Below are positions 26,480 to 32,857 of a DNA stretch of 64,000 bases, one piece after another. The stretch covers positions 189,566 through 253,565 of the forward strand of contig CACMWI010000002.1 of the NCBI GenBank assembly GCA_902617375.1. The letters run 5' to 3'. The notes beneath the pieces were generated by a model. That model saw only the letters and a list, made by a program, of their open reading frames with translations, searched no databases and had not been told where the DNA came from. The DNA comes from an uncultured Alphaproteobacteria bacterium (GTDB lineage Bacteria > Pseudomonadota > Alphaproteobacteria > Methylaequorales > Methylaequoraceae). A program made the translations under genes and the position numbers. Numbering within the stretch: position 1 is the first letter of the stretch; every line of letters starts with the position of its first letter.

Positions 26480-28299
26480 TGTGTGGAATCTTTGGTATTT
26501 TCTCTAATAATCAAGTAATTAATCCAATTTTAACGGGACTCTCTAAGCTTGAATATCGAGGGTATGATTCATCTGGTATCTCAGTTCTGAATAATAGTAA
26601 CTCGATCATAACTATAAGAGCTAAAGGTAAGTTAGAGAATCTCAATAAAAAAATAAAAACTAATGAACTCTTTGGAAATATTGGAATTGGTCATACAAGA
26701 TGGGCTACTCATGGTGTGCCATCTACAAATAATGCTCATCCCCATGTTTCTGAAAATGTTTCGATTGTTCATAATGGAATAATTGAAAATTACTCACAAC
26801 TTAAGAAAATGTTGAAAAATAAAGGATTTATTTTTAAATCTCAAACTGATAGTGAAGTCATAGCTCATTTGCTAAGTTATGAGTTGAGACTAAACACTCC
26901 AAGGAATGCAATAAAAAATACTTTACAATACTTAGAGGGTGCATTTGCTATAGCTATACTTTTTAAAAACTTTAATTTATTAGCAGGGGCAAGGCGAGGA
27001 AGTCCATTAGCACTTGGTTTATCTGATGAAACTACTTATTTAGGATCTGATTCACTAGCTTTAGCGCCTTTTACTCAAAAGATTATATTTATGGATGAAG
27101 GAGATAGCGTTGTCATTGAGAAAGATAAATTTGAAATTTATAATAAAGAATTTAAGAAAGTTAAGAGAAATATAACATTATCTTCGTTCACAGGATCAAA
27201 TCTTGATAAAGGGAATTTTGATCATTACATGCAAAAAGAAATTTTTGAACAACCACTTATTATTGGAGACTCTTTATCACGATTTCTTGATCCTATAAAA
27301 AAAAAGATAAATATTCTTGATTTAAAGGTTAATTGGAAACAAATTTCAAAAATAGATTTTATTGCATGTGGAACGTCTTATTTTGCATGCCAAACTGCAA
27401 CTTATTGGTTTGAAAAATATTTAAATTTGAATGCAAATTCTTATCTCGCATCCGAATTTAGATACAAAACGTACGTTAAATCAAAGAATACACTTTCCAT
27501 ATTTGTTTCACAATCTGGTGAAACTGCAGATACGCTGGCGGCTTTAAAATTTGCAAAGAAAAACGACAGTAAAATATTTAGTATAGTCAACAATTCAGAG
27601 AGTAGTATTGCAAGAGAATCTCACAATTTCATAACTATTGAAGCGGGTCCAGAAATTGGTGTTGCATCAACTAAAGCTTTCACTGCACAACTAAGTGTTT
27701 TAGCGTGCTTATGTTTAATAGCTGGAAGAGAGAGAAAAACGATTAATAATTCCAATGAGCAAAGATTGACTGAAAAACTTTTGGAAATTCCTTCAAATAT
27801 GTCATCTGTTTTTAATTTAGTAGGACAAGTCAAGAAATTAAGTAAGCAAATAGTAAATGCAAAAAGTGTTTTATTCTTAGGAAGAGGCCATTTATTTCCA
27901 ATTGCACTAGAGGGTGCATTAAAATTAAAAGAAATTTCTTACATTCATGCTGAGGGATACGCGTCTGGCGAAATGAAACACGGTCCAATTGCACTGGTTG
28001 ATGATAAAGTTCCTGTAATTGTATTAGCACCTAAAGATACTTTATTTGAAAAAAATATTTCTAATATGCAAGAAATTTTAGCACGCGGAGGAAAAGTCAT
28101 ATTAATAACTGATGCAAACGGCGACAAAGAGATCGATGATAAAAATCTTAAGAGATTAGTTTTAAAAAATCTTCATGAGTTTGTTCAACCAATTATTTTT
28201 ACATTACCAGTGCAACTATTGTCTTATTATGTTGGAGTTTTGAAAGGTACCGATGTTGATCAACCAAGAAATTTAGCTAAATCAGTAACTGTGGAATGA
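26479..28299 (+). CDS. glmS: Glutamine--fructose-6-phosphate aminotransferase (isomerizing)
   Basis: Makes glucosamine-6-phosphate from fructose-6-P and glutamine. The 606 residues comprise an Ntn glutaminase domain (MCGIFGIF with Cys2; GHTRWATHG; HNGIIENY) and two SIS sugar-isomerase domains (SQSGETADTLAAL; GRGHLFPIALEGALKLKEISY), ending in the invariant DQPRNLAKSVTVE that forms part of the active site. Its TGA is inside the ATGA start of the next gene. The last 42 bp are the segment found again, degenerated, at 29313 and 31446, so this gene anchors the downstream accessory array. Confidence 0.97.
   Translation: MCGIFGIFSNNQVINPILTGLSKLEYRGYDSSGISVLNNSNSIITIRAKGKLENLNKKIKTNELFGNIGIGHTRWATHGVPSTNNAHPHVSENVSIVHNGIIENYSQLKKMLKNKGFIFKSQTDSEVIAHLLSYELRLNTPRNAIKNTLQYLEGAFAIAILFKNFNLLAGARRGSPLALGLSDETTYLGSDSLALAPFTQKIIFMDEGDSVVIEKDKFEIYNKEFKKVKRNITLSSFTGSNLDKGNFDHYMQKEIFEQPLIIGDSLSRFLDPIKKKINILDLKVNWKQISKIDFIACGTSYFACQTATYWFEKYLNLNANSYLASEFRYKTYVKSKNTLSIFVSQSGETADTLAALKFAKKNDSKIFSIVNNSESSIARESHNFITIEAGPEIGVASTKAFTAQLSVLACLCLIAGRERKTINNSNEQRLTEKLLEIPSNMSSVFNLVGQVKKLSKQIVNAKSVLFLGRGHLFPIALEGALKLKEISYIHAEGYASGEMKHGPIALVDDKVPVIVLAPKDTLFEKNISNMQEILARGGKVILITDANGDKEIDDKNLKRLVLKNLHEFVQPIIFTLPVQLLSYYVGVLKGTDVDQPRNLAKSVTVE
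28258..28299 (+). repeat. glmS 3'-end segment, parent copy of a 3-member repeat
   Basis: These 14 codons (GAT to TGA) encode DQPRNLAKSVTVE and stop. Two further 42-bp copies with the same reading frame and length lie at 29313-29354 and 31446-31487, with about 33/42 and 29/42 identical bases by hand alignment. All three start exactly at GATCAACC and end in GAATGA, where the final ATGA starts the next gene. The equivalent segment of glmS is the Tn7 TnsD-binding region in other bacteria. Confidence 0.85.
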
Positions 28300-28622
28300 G
28301 TTTCAATTGTCTGTATAAAAATAAAAACATCACAAAACTTACTCTCAAAATTCACTATAGGATATCAAACATAAAACTTAACCCGTATCCATACTCTGAA
28401 TACCAAAAAAAGTTAATTGATAAGATTATCTTCTTAAGAAAATGTGGTCATACTTACAAAATGATAAGTCAATATTTTAATCAGATTAATCTACTGAGTT
28501 ACAGAGGAAAAAAGTTTTCTCCAAGTTTAGTGTTTGAGTTAATAAAGAAATATAATAAACATTTAGAAAAGAATAATAGTAAGTTAGGTGAAATAATAAG
28601 TAGTGAGTTGGTTTATGAGTAG
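28296..28622 (+). CDS. Small helix-turn-helix-like protein, copy A
   Basis: A 108-residue protein whose ATG overlaps the glmS stop by 4 bp. The N-terminal 28 residues are basic. The conserved part reads YQKKLIDKIIFLRKCGHTY, KMISQYFNQINLLSYRGKKF, SPSLVFELIKKYNKHLEK. This resembles the helix-turn-helix 'x(Y/H)xxIxxxLNxxxxxxxRGKxFxxxxVxxIxKK' segment of serine recombinases and of small phage proteins, but there is no catalytic domain. It may bind DNA; that is inference. An almost identical copy lies exactly 1,055 bp downstream at 29351. It ends by overlapping the start of a 22-residue membrane peptide. Confidence 0.75.
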   Translation: MSFNCLYKNKNITKLTLKIHYRISNIKLNPYPYSEYQKKLIDKIIFLRKCGHTYKMISQYFNQINLLSYRGKKFSPSLVFELIKKYNKHLEKNNSKLGEIISSELVYE

Positions 28623-28676
28623 TTTTACAAAAGTTATTTTAATCGATATTCTTATATTTGGATCGTTATGGATTTT
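28386..28676 (+). repeat. Direct repeat, copy A (partner 29441-29731)
   Basis: From the TATCC at 28386 through the membrane peptide, copies A and B align without any insertion or deletion at a constant offset of 1,055 bp. Differences are scattered and mostly at third codon positions. The same offset holds back to the glmS-tail repeat, so tail, HTH-like gene and membrane peptide duplicated as one unit of about 420 bp, with the first 28 codons of the HTH-like gene most diverged. Confidence 0.85.
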
Positions 28677-28683
28677 TGTATGA
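28615..28683 (+). CDS. 22-residue membrane peptide, copy A
   Basis: An ATG inside the end of the HTH-like gene (8 bp overlap) opens a 22-codon frame: MSSFTKVILIDILIFG followed by a Trp-containing hydrophobic end. Its TGA lies in the ATGA start of the following secreted-protein gene. The peptide is almost entirely one membrane helix. The copy at 29670 is nearly identical in protein, with changes mainly at synonymous positions, and keeps the upstream overlap. This indicates selection on the peptide or its translation. Confidence 0.6.
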   Translation: MSSFTKVILIDILIFGSLWIFV

Positions 28684-28934
28684 AAAAACTATTATTGATA
28701 TTGATTTGTTTGTTTGTCTCTTTTGAAGTGAAGTCAAAAGATAAAAAATCAATAACAAAACTTATTGATTATGAAAAGTGTATGAAAGAATTAGAAGATA
28801 ATGATACCAAAATAGTAAACTCAACAATCAATAGGAAATCAGGTGACCTTCATTTGTATTTTTATAATGATGACAAAATGTATAAGTTACATTTGACAGG
28901 TAACGAGGGTACTTGTTTAGTTTATAAAAAATGA
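28680..28934 (+). CDS. Small secreted two-Cys protein A
   Basis: I place the start at ATG 28680, which forms an ATGA overlap with the membrane peptide. The 84-residue product has a cleavable signal peptide (LLLILICLFVSFEVKS) and a mature part of about 65 residues with two cysteines, one early (DYEKCMKEL) and one near the end (GNEGTCLVYKK). A central STINRKSGDLHLYFYND fits the 'INRxxxxL' pattern also seen in other secreted proteins of this region. The 5' 55 bp are almost identical to those of the genes at 30020 and 30949, but the mature parts differ. Function unknown. Confidence 0.72.
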   Translation: MKKLLLILICLFVSFEVKSKDKKSITKLIDYEKCMKELEDNDTKIVNSTINRKSGDLHLYFYNDDKMYKLHLTGNEGTCLVYKK

Positions 28935-28947
28935 AAGGTAATTTAGG

Positions 28948-28977
28948 AAATCCTCTGAATATTAATTCAGAGGATTT
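28948..28977. terminator. Perfect 13-bp inverted repeat downstream of secreted gene A
   Basis: AAATCCTCTGAAT and its exact reverse complement ATTCAGAGGATTT flank a 4-nt loop ATTA, 14 bp after the stop of the secreted gene. It would form a stable RNA hairpin. There is no strong T-run after it on either strand, so it could be a weak terminator, an RNA stabiliser or a protein site. Confidence 0.5.
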
Positions 28978-29103
28978 ATAAGGAAAGGATTTATATTTAA
29001 TAAAAAAAATTGTTTAAATTTTATGACACATAAGTGATAATTTCTTTGAAGTTAAATAATCCTCTTGGGATTTATCCACCATGATGTTTCTTTTTTATTT
29101 TTT

Positions 29104-29226
29104 TTAGAACCTTAATAAAGAGTTTGGTTTAGGATCATATTTAGGATCATCAGTCCAATCCTTTACCTGTTCTTCTTCACATGAAGTAACTAAAACCATG
29201 AATAGTACAACAATAATTTTATTCAT
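29104..29226 (-). CDS. Small lipoprotein (40 residues), opposite strand
   Basis: On the minus strand an ATG at 29226 with AAAGG about 5 nt upstream opens 40 codons: MNKIIVVLFMVLVTSC then a short acidic mature peptide (EEEQVKDWTDDPKYDPKPN). The VTSC lipobox is well placed for acylation at Cys16. Mature length is about 25 residues, like other entericidin-size lipoproteins, but the sequence is not one I recognise. It is the only minus-strand gene in the post-glmS array. Confidence 0.6.
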   Translation of the reverse strand: MNKIIVVLFMVLVTSCEEEQVKDWTDDPKYDPKPNSLLRF

Positions 29227-29300
29227 TGAAACCTTTATTAATAATTATATTATAAAACTTTTGTGTATATTTTATGACAAATATTGATAAGAAGTGAGTA

Positions 29301-29354
29301 ATGAAAATAGATGATCAACCTAGAAGTTTGACTAAAAAGATTACTGTGGAATGA
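29301..29354 (+). pseudogene. Minicistron carrying a displaced glmS C-terminus (tail copy 2)
   Basis: An ATG at 29301 opens 17 codons, MKIDDQPRSLTKKITVE, whose last 13 residues copy the GlmS terminus. There is no other trace of glmS upstream. The stop forms ATGA with the start of the second HTH-like gene, exactly as at the true glmS end. It could be just a remnant of a displaced gene end, or it may now act as a short leader cistron for coupled translation (GTGAG lies just upstream of the ATG). Confidence 0.7.
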
Positions 29355-29677
29355 GTTCGTATCGTAGGTATACTTTTTCTAAAAACACATCAATCAAACT
29401 TAAAATCAACTATAAAATTACAAAGATAAAACTCAACCGTTATCCATATTCTCAATATCAAAAAAAGTTAATTGATAAGATTATCTTCCTAAGAGAATGT
29501 GGTCATACTTATAAAATGATAAGTCAATATTTTAATCAGATTAATATACTGAGTTATAGAGGAAAAAGGTTTTCTCCAAGTTTAGTATTTGAGTTAGTAA
29601 AGAAATATAATAGACATTTAGAAAAGAATAAAAGTAAGTTAGGTGAAATAATAAGTGGTGAGTTGGTTTATGAGTAG
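29351..29677 (+). CDS. Small helix-turn-helix-like protein, copy B
   Basis: Second copy of the 108-residue protein at 28296, same length and without indels. From about residue 29 on only around ten residues differ (YQKKLIDKIIFLRECGHTY; NQINILSYRGKRFSPSLVF), while the first 28 residues are strongly diverged. Both copies are intact, which argues against one being junk. As in copy A, the ATG overlaps a GlmS-like stop and the 3' end overlaps the membrane peptide. Function unknown; DNA or RNA binding is a guess from the basic HTH-like region. Confidence 0.75.
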   Translation: MSSYRRYTFSKNTSIKLKINYKITKIKLNRYPYSQYQKKLIDKIIFLRECGHTYKMISQYFNQINILSYRGKRFSPSLVFELVKKYNRHLEKNKSKLGEIISGELVYE

Positions 29678-29731
29678 TTTTACAAAAGTGATTTTAATAG
29701 ATATTCTTATATTTGGTACTTTATGGATCTT
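29441..29731 (+). repeat. Direct repeat, copy B (partner 28386-28676)
   Basis: Second copy of the repeat, at a constant offset of 1,055 bp from copy A. Homology ends inside the last codons of the membrane peptide; after it copy A continues into the signal-peptide gene while copy B continues into a different membrane-protein gene. Confidence 0.85.
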
Positions 29732-29741
29732 TTTTAAATGA
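29670..29741 (+). CDS. 23-residue membrane peptide, copy B
   Basis: Counterpart of the peptide at 28615, MSSFTKVILIDILIFG plus a slightly different end (TLWIFFK). The overlap with the HTH-like gene is conserved. Several silent changes (for example GTT to GTG, ATC to ATA) against only Ser-to-Thr and terminal replacements support protein-level constraint. Confidence 0.58.
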   Translation: MSSFTKVILIDILIFGTLWIFFK

Positions 29742-29747
29742 GAATAA

Positions 29748-30017
29748 ATGGAAGAAGAATATTCATCTTATGATTGGTTTTATTTTGAAGACTTAATTTG
29801 TAATCTTCCTTTAGTTTGTAACGAGGGAGACCCTAACATAATTGGACTTATTTTGATTATGTTATCAATGGTGTCTTCTTTGGTTTTTGTATTTTTATGT
29901 ATTGGTGGTATTTTTTGGTCTGTAAAATTTATTGTAGTTTATAAATTAGAACCATTACTAATAGAGATGTGGAAACAAGGGTCCTCTTTCATGAAGAAGT
30001 TATTTAAAAGAGAATAA
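29748..30017 (+). CDS. Small membrane protein of unknown function
   Basis: An 89-residue protein 6 bp after the membrane peptide. An acidic, aromatic N-terminus (EEEYSSYDWFYFEDLICN) is followed by a long hydrophobic helix (IIGLILIMLSMVSSLVFVFL), a second hydrophobic stretch and a basic amphipathic C-terminus (FMKKLFKRE). It would sit in the inner membrane with the C-terminus probably cytoplasmic. No family recognised. It is followed 2 bp later by secreted gene B, so it belongs to the same transcript. Confidence 0.65.
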   Translation: MEEEYSSYDWFYFEDLICNLPLVCNEGDPNIIGLILIMLSMVSSLVFVFLCIGGIFWSVKFIVVYKLEPLLIEMWKQGSSFMKKLFKRE

Positions 30018-30019
30018 TT

Positions 30020-30439
30020 ATGAAAAAACTATTACTGATATTGATTTGTTTGTTTGTGTCCTTTGAAGTGAGGTCCAAATCTGATGATTTAAGTGGTAAA
30101 AAATTATTATGTGATCAGGATAACTTCCTTAGTCAAGGTTTCGAATTTGTATCATCAACAATAGTAAAAGTGTATTCTTTTGTTAACGAACCCTTATTGG
30201 GTGAATTTAAACCTCATAATGAAGAAATAGAAAATTATTCGACAACTTTAACTGAAATAAAAATTACAGATAGTTATTTAAAAAAAGAAACCATGATTAA
30301 TAGACAATCACTAAATATTATTGAGGACGATGGAAAAACAGAACGATCGTGTATTTTATTTAAAAAAGATTTAAAAGAATATTTCTTTCAAAAAAAGAAA
30401 GATTTAACTAATTCATACATAAAAAAACAGAAAATATAA
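30020..30439 (+). CDS. Small secreted two-Cys protein B
   Basis: 139 residues with the shared signal peptide (LLLILICLFVSFEVRS). The mature protein has an early Cys (GKKLLCDQDN) and a late Cys (ERSCILFKKD), a VKVYSF segment and MINRQSLNII. This order (GKxLxC, VKxYS, INRxxL, SC(I/K)) is shared with the product at 34768, so the two are probably homologous despite unrelated signal peptides. The two Cys could form one disulfide in the periplasm. Function unknown. Confidence 0.7.
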   Translation: MKKLLLILICLFVSFEVRSKSDDLSGKKLLCDQDNFLSQGFEFVSSTIVKVYSFVNEPLLGEFKPHNEEIENYSTTLTEIKITDSYLKKETMINRQSLNIIEDDGKTERSCILFKKDLKEYFFQKKKDLTNSYIKKQKI

Positions 30440-30940
30440 ATGAGAAAATTAACATTTTTCTTACTAGTGTTTTTTTTTTCATGTAGTGAGAATCAATCAG
30501 TTAAGTTTCTTGAATGTGTTTTCCATGAACATGAACATCAACCAGATATAAAAAGACTTGTTAATTCCTTTTATTTTGATCGAAAAAATGAATGGATATA
30601 CTTTGAAAATAAAAATGAATGGTATGAGAAAAATAAAGAATTCAAAAACATTCAAACAAGTTTAACTCTGAAAGATGGTTATTACTCATTCATAATGAAA
30701 CTTGAATCAAAAGATAATTATAAAGAGACTAGGTTAATAAAGTTAAGTAAATCTTTTGACGAAATTGTTTATCAAAAGACTTTGAATTTATTTAATAAAA
30801 AAGTTGTAAAAAGAAAAGGTAGTTGTAAAGAAATCAATAAAATGGAATTTTATGTGAATTATAAACCTGAAAAAAAATTAATAAGTCATAAAAACTTATA
30901 TCCTCATTATAGTGAATCACCTTTGAAAGATAAGGAATAG
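30440..30940 (+). CDS. Putative small lipoprotein with His-rich N-terminus
   Basis: 166 residues, read directly after the previous gene (no spacer). The N-terminus MRKLTFFLLVFFFSC is a lipoprotein-type signal with Cys15. The mature part has ECVFHEHEHQPD near the start, a YFDRKNEWIYFENKNEW segment and a late Cys (RKGSCKEINK), again the two-Cys layout of the region. The HEHEH stretch could bind a metal, which is speculation. No family recognised. Confidence 0.65.
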   Translation: MRKLTFFLLVFFFSCSENQSVKFLECVFHEHEHQPDIKRLVNSFYFDRKNEWIYFENKNEWYEKNKEFKNIQTSLTLKDGYYSFIMKLESKDNYKETRLIKLSKSFDEIVYQKTLNLFNKKVVKRKGSCKEINKMEFYVNYKPEKKLISHKNLYPHYSESPLKDKE

Positions 30941-30948
30941 TAATCTAA

Positions 30949-31389
30949 ATGAAAAAACTATTACTGATATTGATTTGTTTGTTTGTGTCTTTTAAAGTGA
31001 AATCTGAAGAGATCGTTTTAATATGTGATGTTGTGGAGTCTAATTATTACCCAAAATATGAAAGGGTAAGTTATAAAAAGAAATTTTACTTATTCAAAAA
31101 GAAAAAATTTATCAATACTTCTGAATTCCATGTAACAACAAAAAAAGAAAAAAAACTTATAAAAAAAGGTTTTAAAGAAAGTAGAGACCAATATAAAACT
31201 GTTATTGTCAAAAAAGATAAATTGTTTTTTCAAGAAAAGTCGATTGAAATTGATAGACACACCTTAGAAGTTAAGTACGGGTATTTAAAGAAAAAAGGAA
31301 AATATATTGAAAAAGAATTTTACGGATACCATAGTCACATAAAAATTAAAGGGAAGGGTAAGTGTCAGATCTTGGAGTCAAAAATTTAA
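30949..31389 (+). CDS. Small secreted two-Cys protein C
   Basis: 146 residues beginning with the shared signal peptide (LLLILICLFVSFKVKS). The mature protein starts EEIVLICDVVES, is very lysine-rich (YKKKFYLFKKKKF; TTKKEKKLIKKGF), includes SIEIDRHTLEVKYGYL (the I(N/D)RxxL pattern) and ends GKGKCQILESK. Predicted beta-rich with one possible disulfide. It follows the previous gene by 8 bp. Function unknown. Confidence 0.68.
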   Translation: MKKLLLILICLFVSFKVKSEEIVLICDVVESNYYPKYERVSYKKKFYLFKKKKFINTSEFHVTTKKEKKLIKKGFKESRDQYKTVIVKKDKLFFQEKSIEIDRHTLEVKYGYLKKKGKYIEKEFYGYHSHIKIKGKGKCQILESKI

Positions 31390-31391
31390 AT

Positions 31392-31487
31392 ATGAAAAAA
31401 CTATTACTTACTTCTAACATGTTGAATTTTGTGTTTAAATTAAACGATCAACCAACAGAGTTGGTGAATTGGATGACAGTTGAATGA
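31392..31487 (+). pseudogene. Chimeric minicistron: signal-peptide start fused to glmS tail (copy 3)
   Basis: The ATG at 31392 begins with the same codons as the signal-peptide genes (MKKLLL), then diverges (TSNMLNFVFKLN) and ends DQPTELVNWMTVE, the third GlmS-like terminus, with the catalytic Lys lost. The 42-bp tail keeps frame and length. The stop forms ATGA with the next gene. Two of the region's repeated modules are thus joined in one 31-codon frame, which suggests repeat-mediated recombination. Confidence 0.65.
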
Positions 31488-31726
31488 TTCAATATTATGT
31501 TTTTATAATTTTTATAACCATATTTTTCTATGAGGAATCTTACGGGAAAAAAAGAATTAATATTGATGGAGTATTTTACGAATGTAAATCACCGAAAAAT
31601 TCTTTTGAAAGAACAAGAGGTGTAAGAAATAGAATATGTATGTTCAGTAGTGCAGATAAAAATGAAATTAATAGAAGAAATAAAAATAAAAATTTAAATT
31701 TAAGAAAAAAATTTAAAAAACGTTAA
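31484..31726 (+). CDS. Small basic secreted protein
   Basis: 80 residues starting at the ATGA that overlaps the third GlmS-like tail. A hydrophobic N-terminus (VFIIFITIFFYEESYG) acts as signal or anchor. The mature part has two Cys (GVFYECKSPKN; NRICMFSSAD) and a strongly basic C-terminus of Lys, Arg and Asn. It takes the position held by the HTH-like gene in the other two cassettes but is unrelated to it. Function unknown. Confidence 0.6.
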   Translation: MIQYYVFIIFITIFFYEESYGKKRINIDGVFYECKSPKNSFERTRGVRNRICMFSSADKNEINRRNKNKNLNLRKKFKKR

Positions 31727-31949
31727 AATTTTTAACAATGAAAAAAATTCTTATTTGTACCCATTCAACTATTAGTAATTTTACTGAAACTATTTTAAAT
31801 GTTATTTAGATTCATAATAATTGGAACAGTTATTTCATTAATAATTTTGATGATGTGACTAAGAACAGGAATTTTTTTATTGATATTTATTTAAATTTGT
31901 AATTGTTATTTTAATCTAAATTCAATTTTAATGAATACTTTATTATTAA
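31727..31949. other. AT-rich gap at the end of the array
   Basis: No standard gene. Two very short frames are visible: 23 codons from 31738 (starts MKKILICTHS) and, overlapping its stop, 19 codons from 31799 that are wholly hydrophobic (MLFRFIIIGTVISLIILMM). The overlap layout recalls the membrane peptides upstream, but without a second copy these may be chance frames or cassette debris. Confidence 0.3.
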
Positions 31950-32741
31950 CTAGGGAAGCTCGACTCTTTTTTCGCATTCAAAAGGATATGTAATAACTCC
32001 TTCTTTAAATGATTTGTCTTTTTCATAACATGAAATATTATTAGGTCCGTTGGCCCAATATTTATGAGGGTCAAGTGATCTATAAAAATCCTTAATAAAA
32101 TATTTACAACCCCAATTGTCTTTTTTTTCGCAATATTCTTGCCCAATTTGGAGATGTAAATGACGAACTCTTGCCATACAACGATATTTAACTTTTATTG
32201 GTAATTTTGCAATAACATCTCCTCGTTTTACAATATCATTTTCATTAACTTTAAATTCACCAACGTGACCATAAATTGCAATAAGATTTTTTCCATCTAA
32301 AGCTTTCCCGTGATCGATAACTATCGTAGCACCCCAACAATCTTCGACTATTGTTTCTAAAACCTTTCCATCGGCAATTGCAATTATAGGTTGATTTTTA
32401 AAACCAATAATATCTATGCCCTGATGAATAGTGTCCCTCGGGCGTGTATTTACTCCACTCATACTTCCAAAATCTGAAAGTATTGGATTAACTTCGAAGC
32501 CTTCTGGACTAACGTCTTTAGCATATTGTTTACAATATTCGAGAATTCTATTAAACTCACCTATATAACCTGGGTGATCGTCATACCATCCTAATGAATT
32601 TTTACACTGTGAGGGAATATCATTTAATTTGTGTTGATTTTTATCATCATTCGCAAGCAAACATGAAAATGAAAAAAAGAAAACAATTGATATAATTAAA
32701 ATATTTAGACAAAGACAGTTAAAATTTCTAATTGACAACAT
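31950..32741 (-). CDS. M23 (LytM-like) peptidase family protein
   Basis: 263 residues with an N-terminal hydrophobic signal (ILIISIVFFFSFSC) that may be a lipoprotein signal. The M23 core is visible: HQGIDIIGFKNQPIIAIADG with the HxxxD zinc ligands, ATIVIDHGKALDG, AIYGHVGEFKVNENDIVKRG and the HxH motif in RHLHLQIG. All key metal ligands seem present, so it could cleave peptidoglycan cross-links, or act as a LytM-domain regulator. Extra Cys residues suggest disulfides. It is a single gene on the minus strand at the far edge of the array. Confidence 0.85.
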   Translation of the reverse strand: MLSIRNFNCLCLNILIISIVFFFSFSCLLANDDKNQHKLNDIPSQCKNSLGWYDDHPGYIGEFNRILEYCKQYAKDVSPEGFEVNPILSDFGSMSGVNTRPRDTIHQGIDIIGFKNQPIIAIADGKVLETIVEDCWGATIVIDHGKALDGKNLIAIYGHVGEFKVNENDIVKRGDVIAKLPIKVKYRCMARVRHLHLQIGQEYCEKKDNWGCKYFIKDFYRSLDPHKYWANGPNNISCYEKDKSFKEGVITYPFECEKRVELP

Positions 32742-32857
32742 AATATTTATATATGATTTATAATTAATTTATAAAGAAAAAATTGATTGAATTAAATTAG
32801 TTTTCTATTAAAAATTAAAATCAAACATTTGCAGAATTTATTTGAAAGGCTTATTAG

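Noticed and set aside
28258..31726. CRISPR array or integron behind glmS
   Set aside because: The repeats are coding, 42 bp long, diverged and not regularly spaced; no cas genes, no integrase and no attC-like hairpins with the right boundaries.
28258..31726. A Tn7-like transposon
   Set aside because: The target-type sequence is repeated, but no TnsA/B/C or TniQ gene and no terminal inverted repeats are visible; only the site preference is suggestive.
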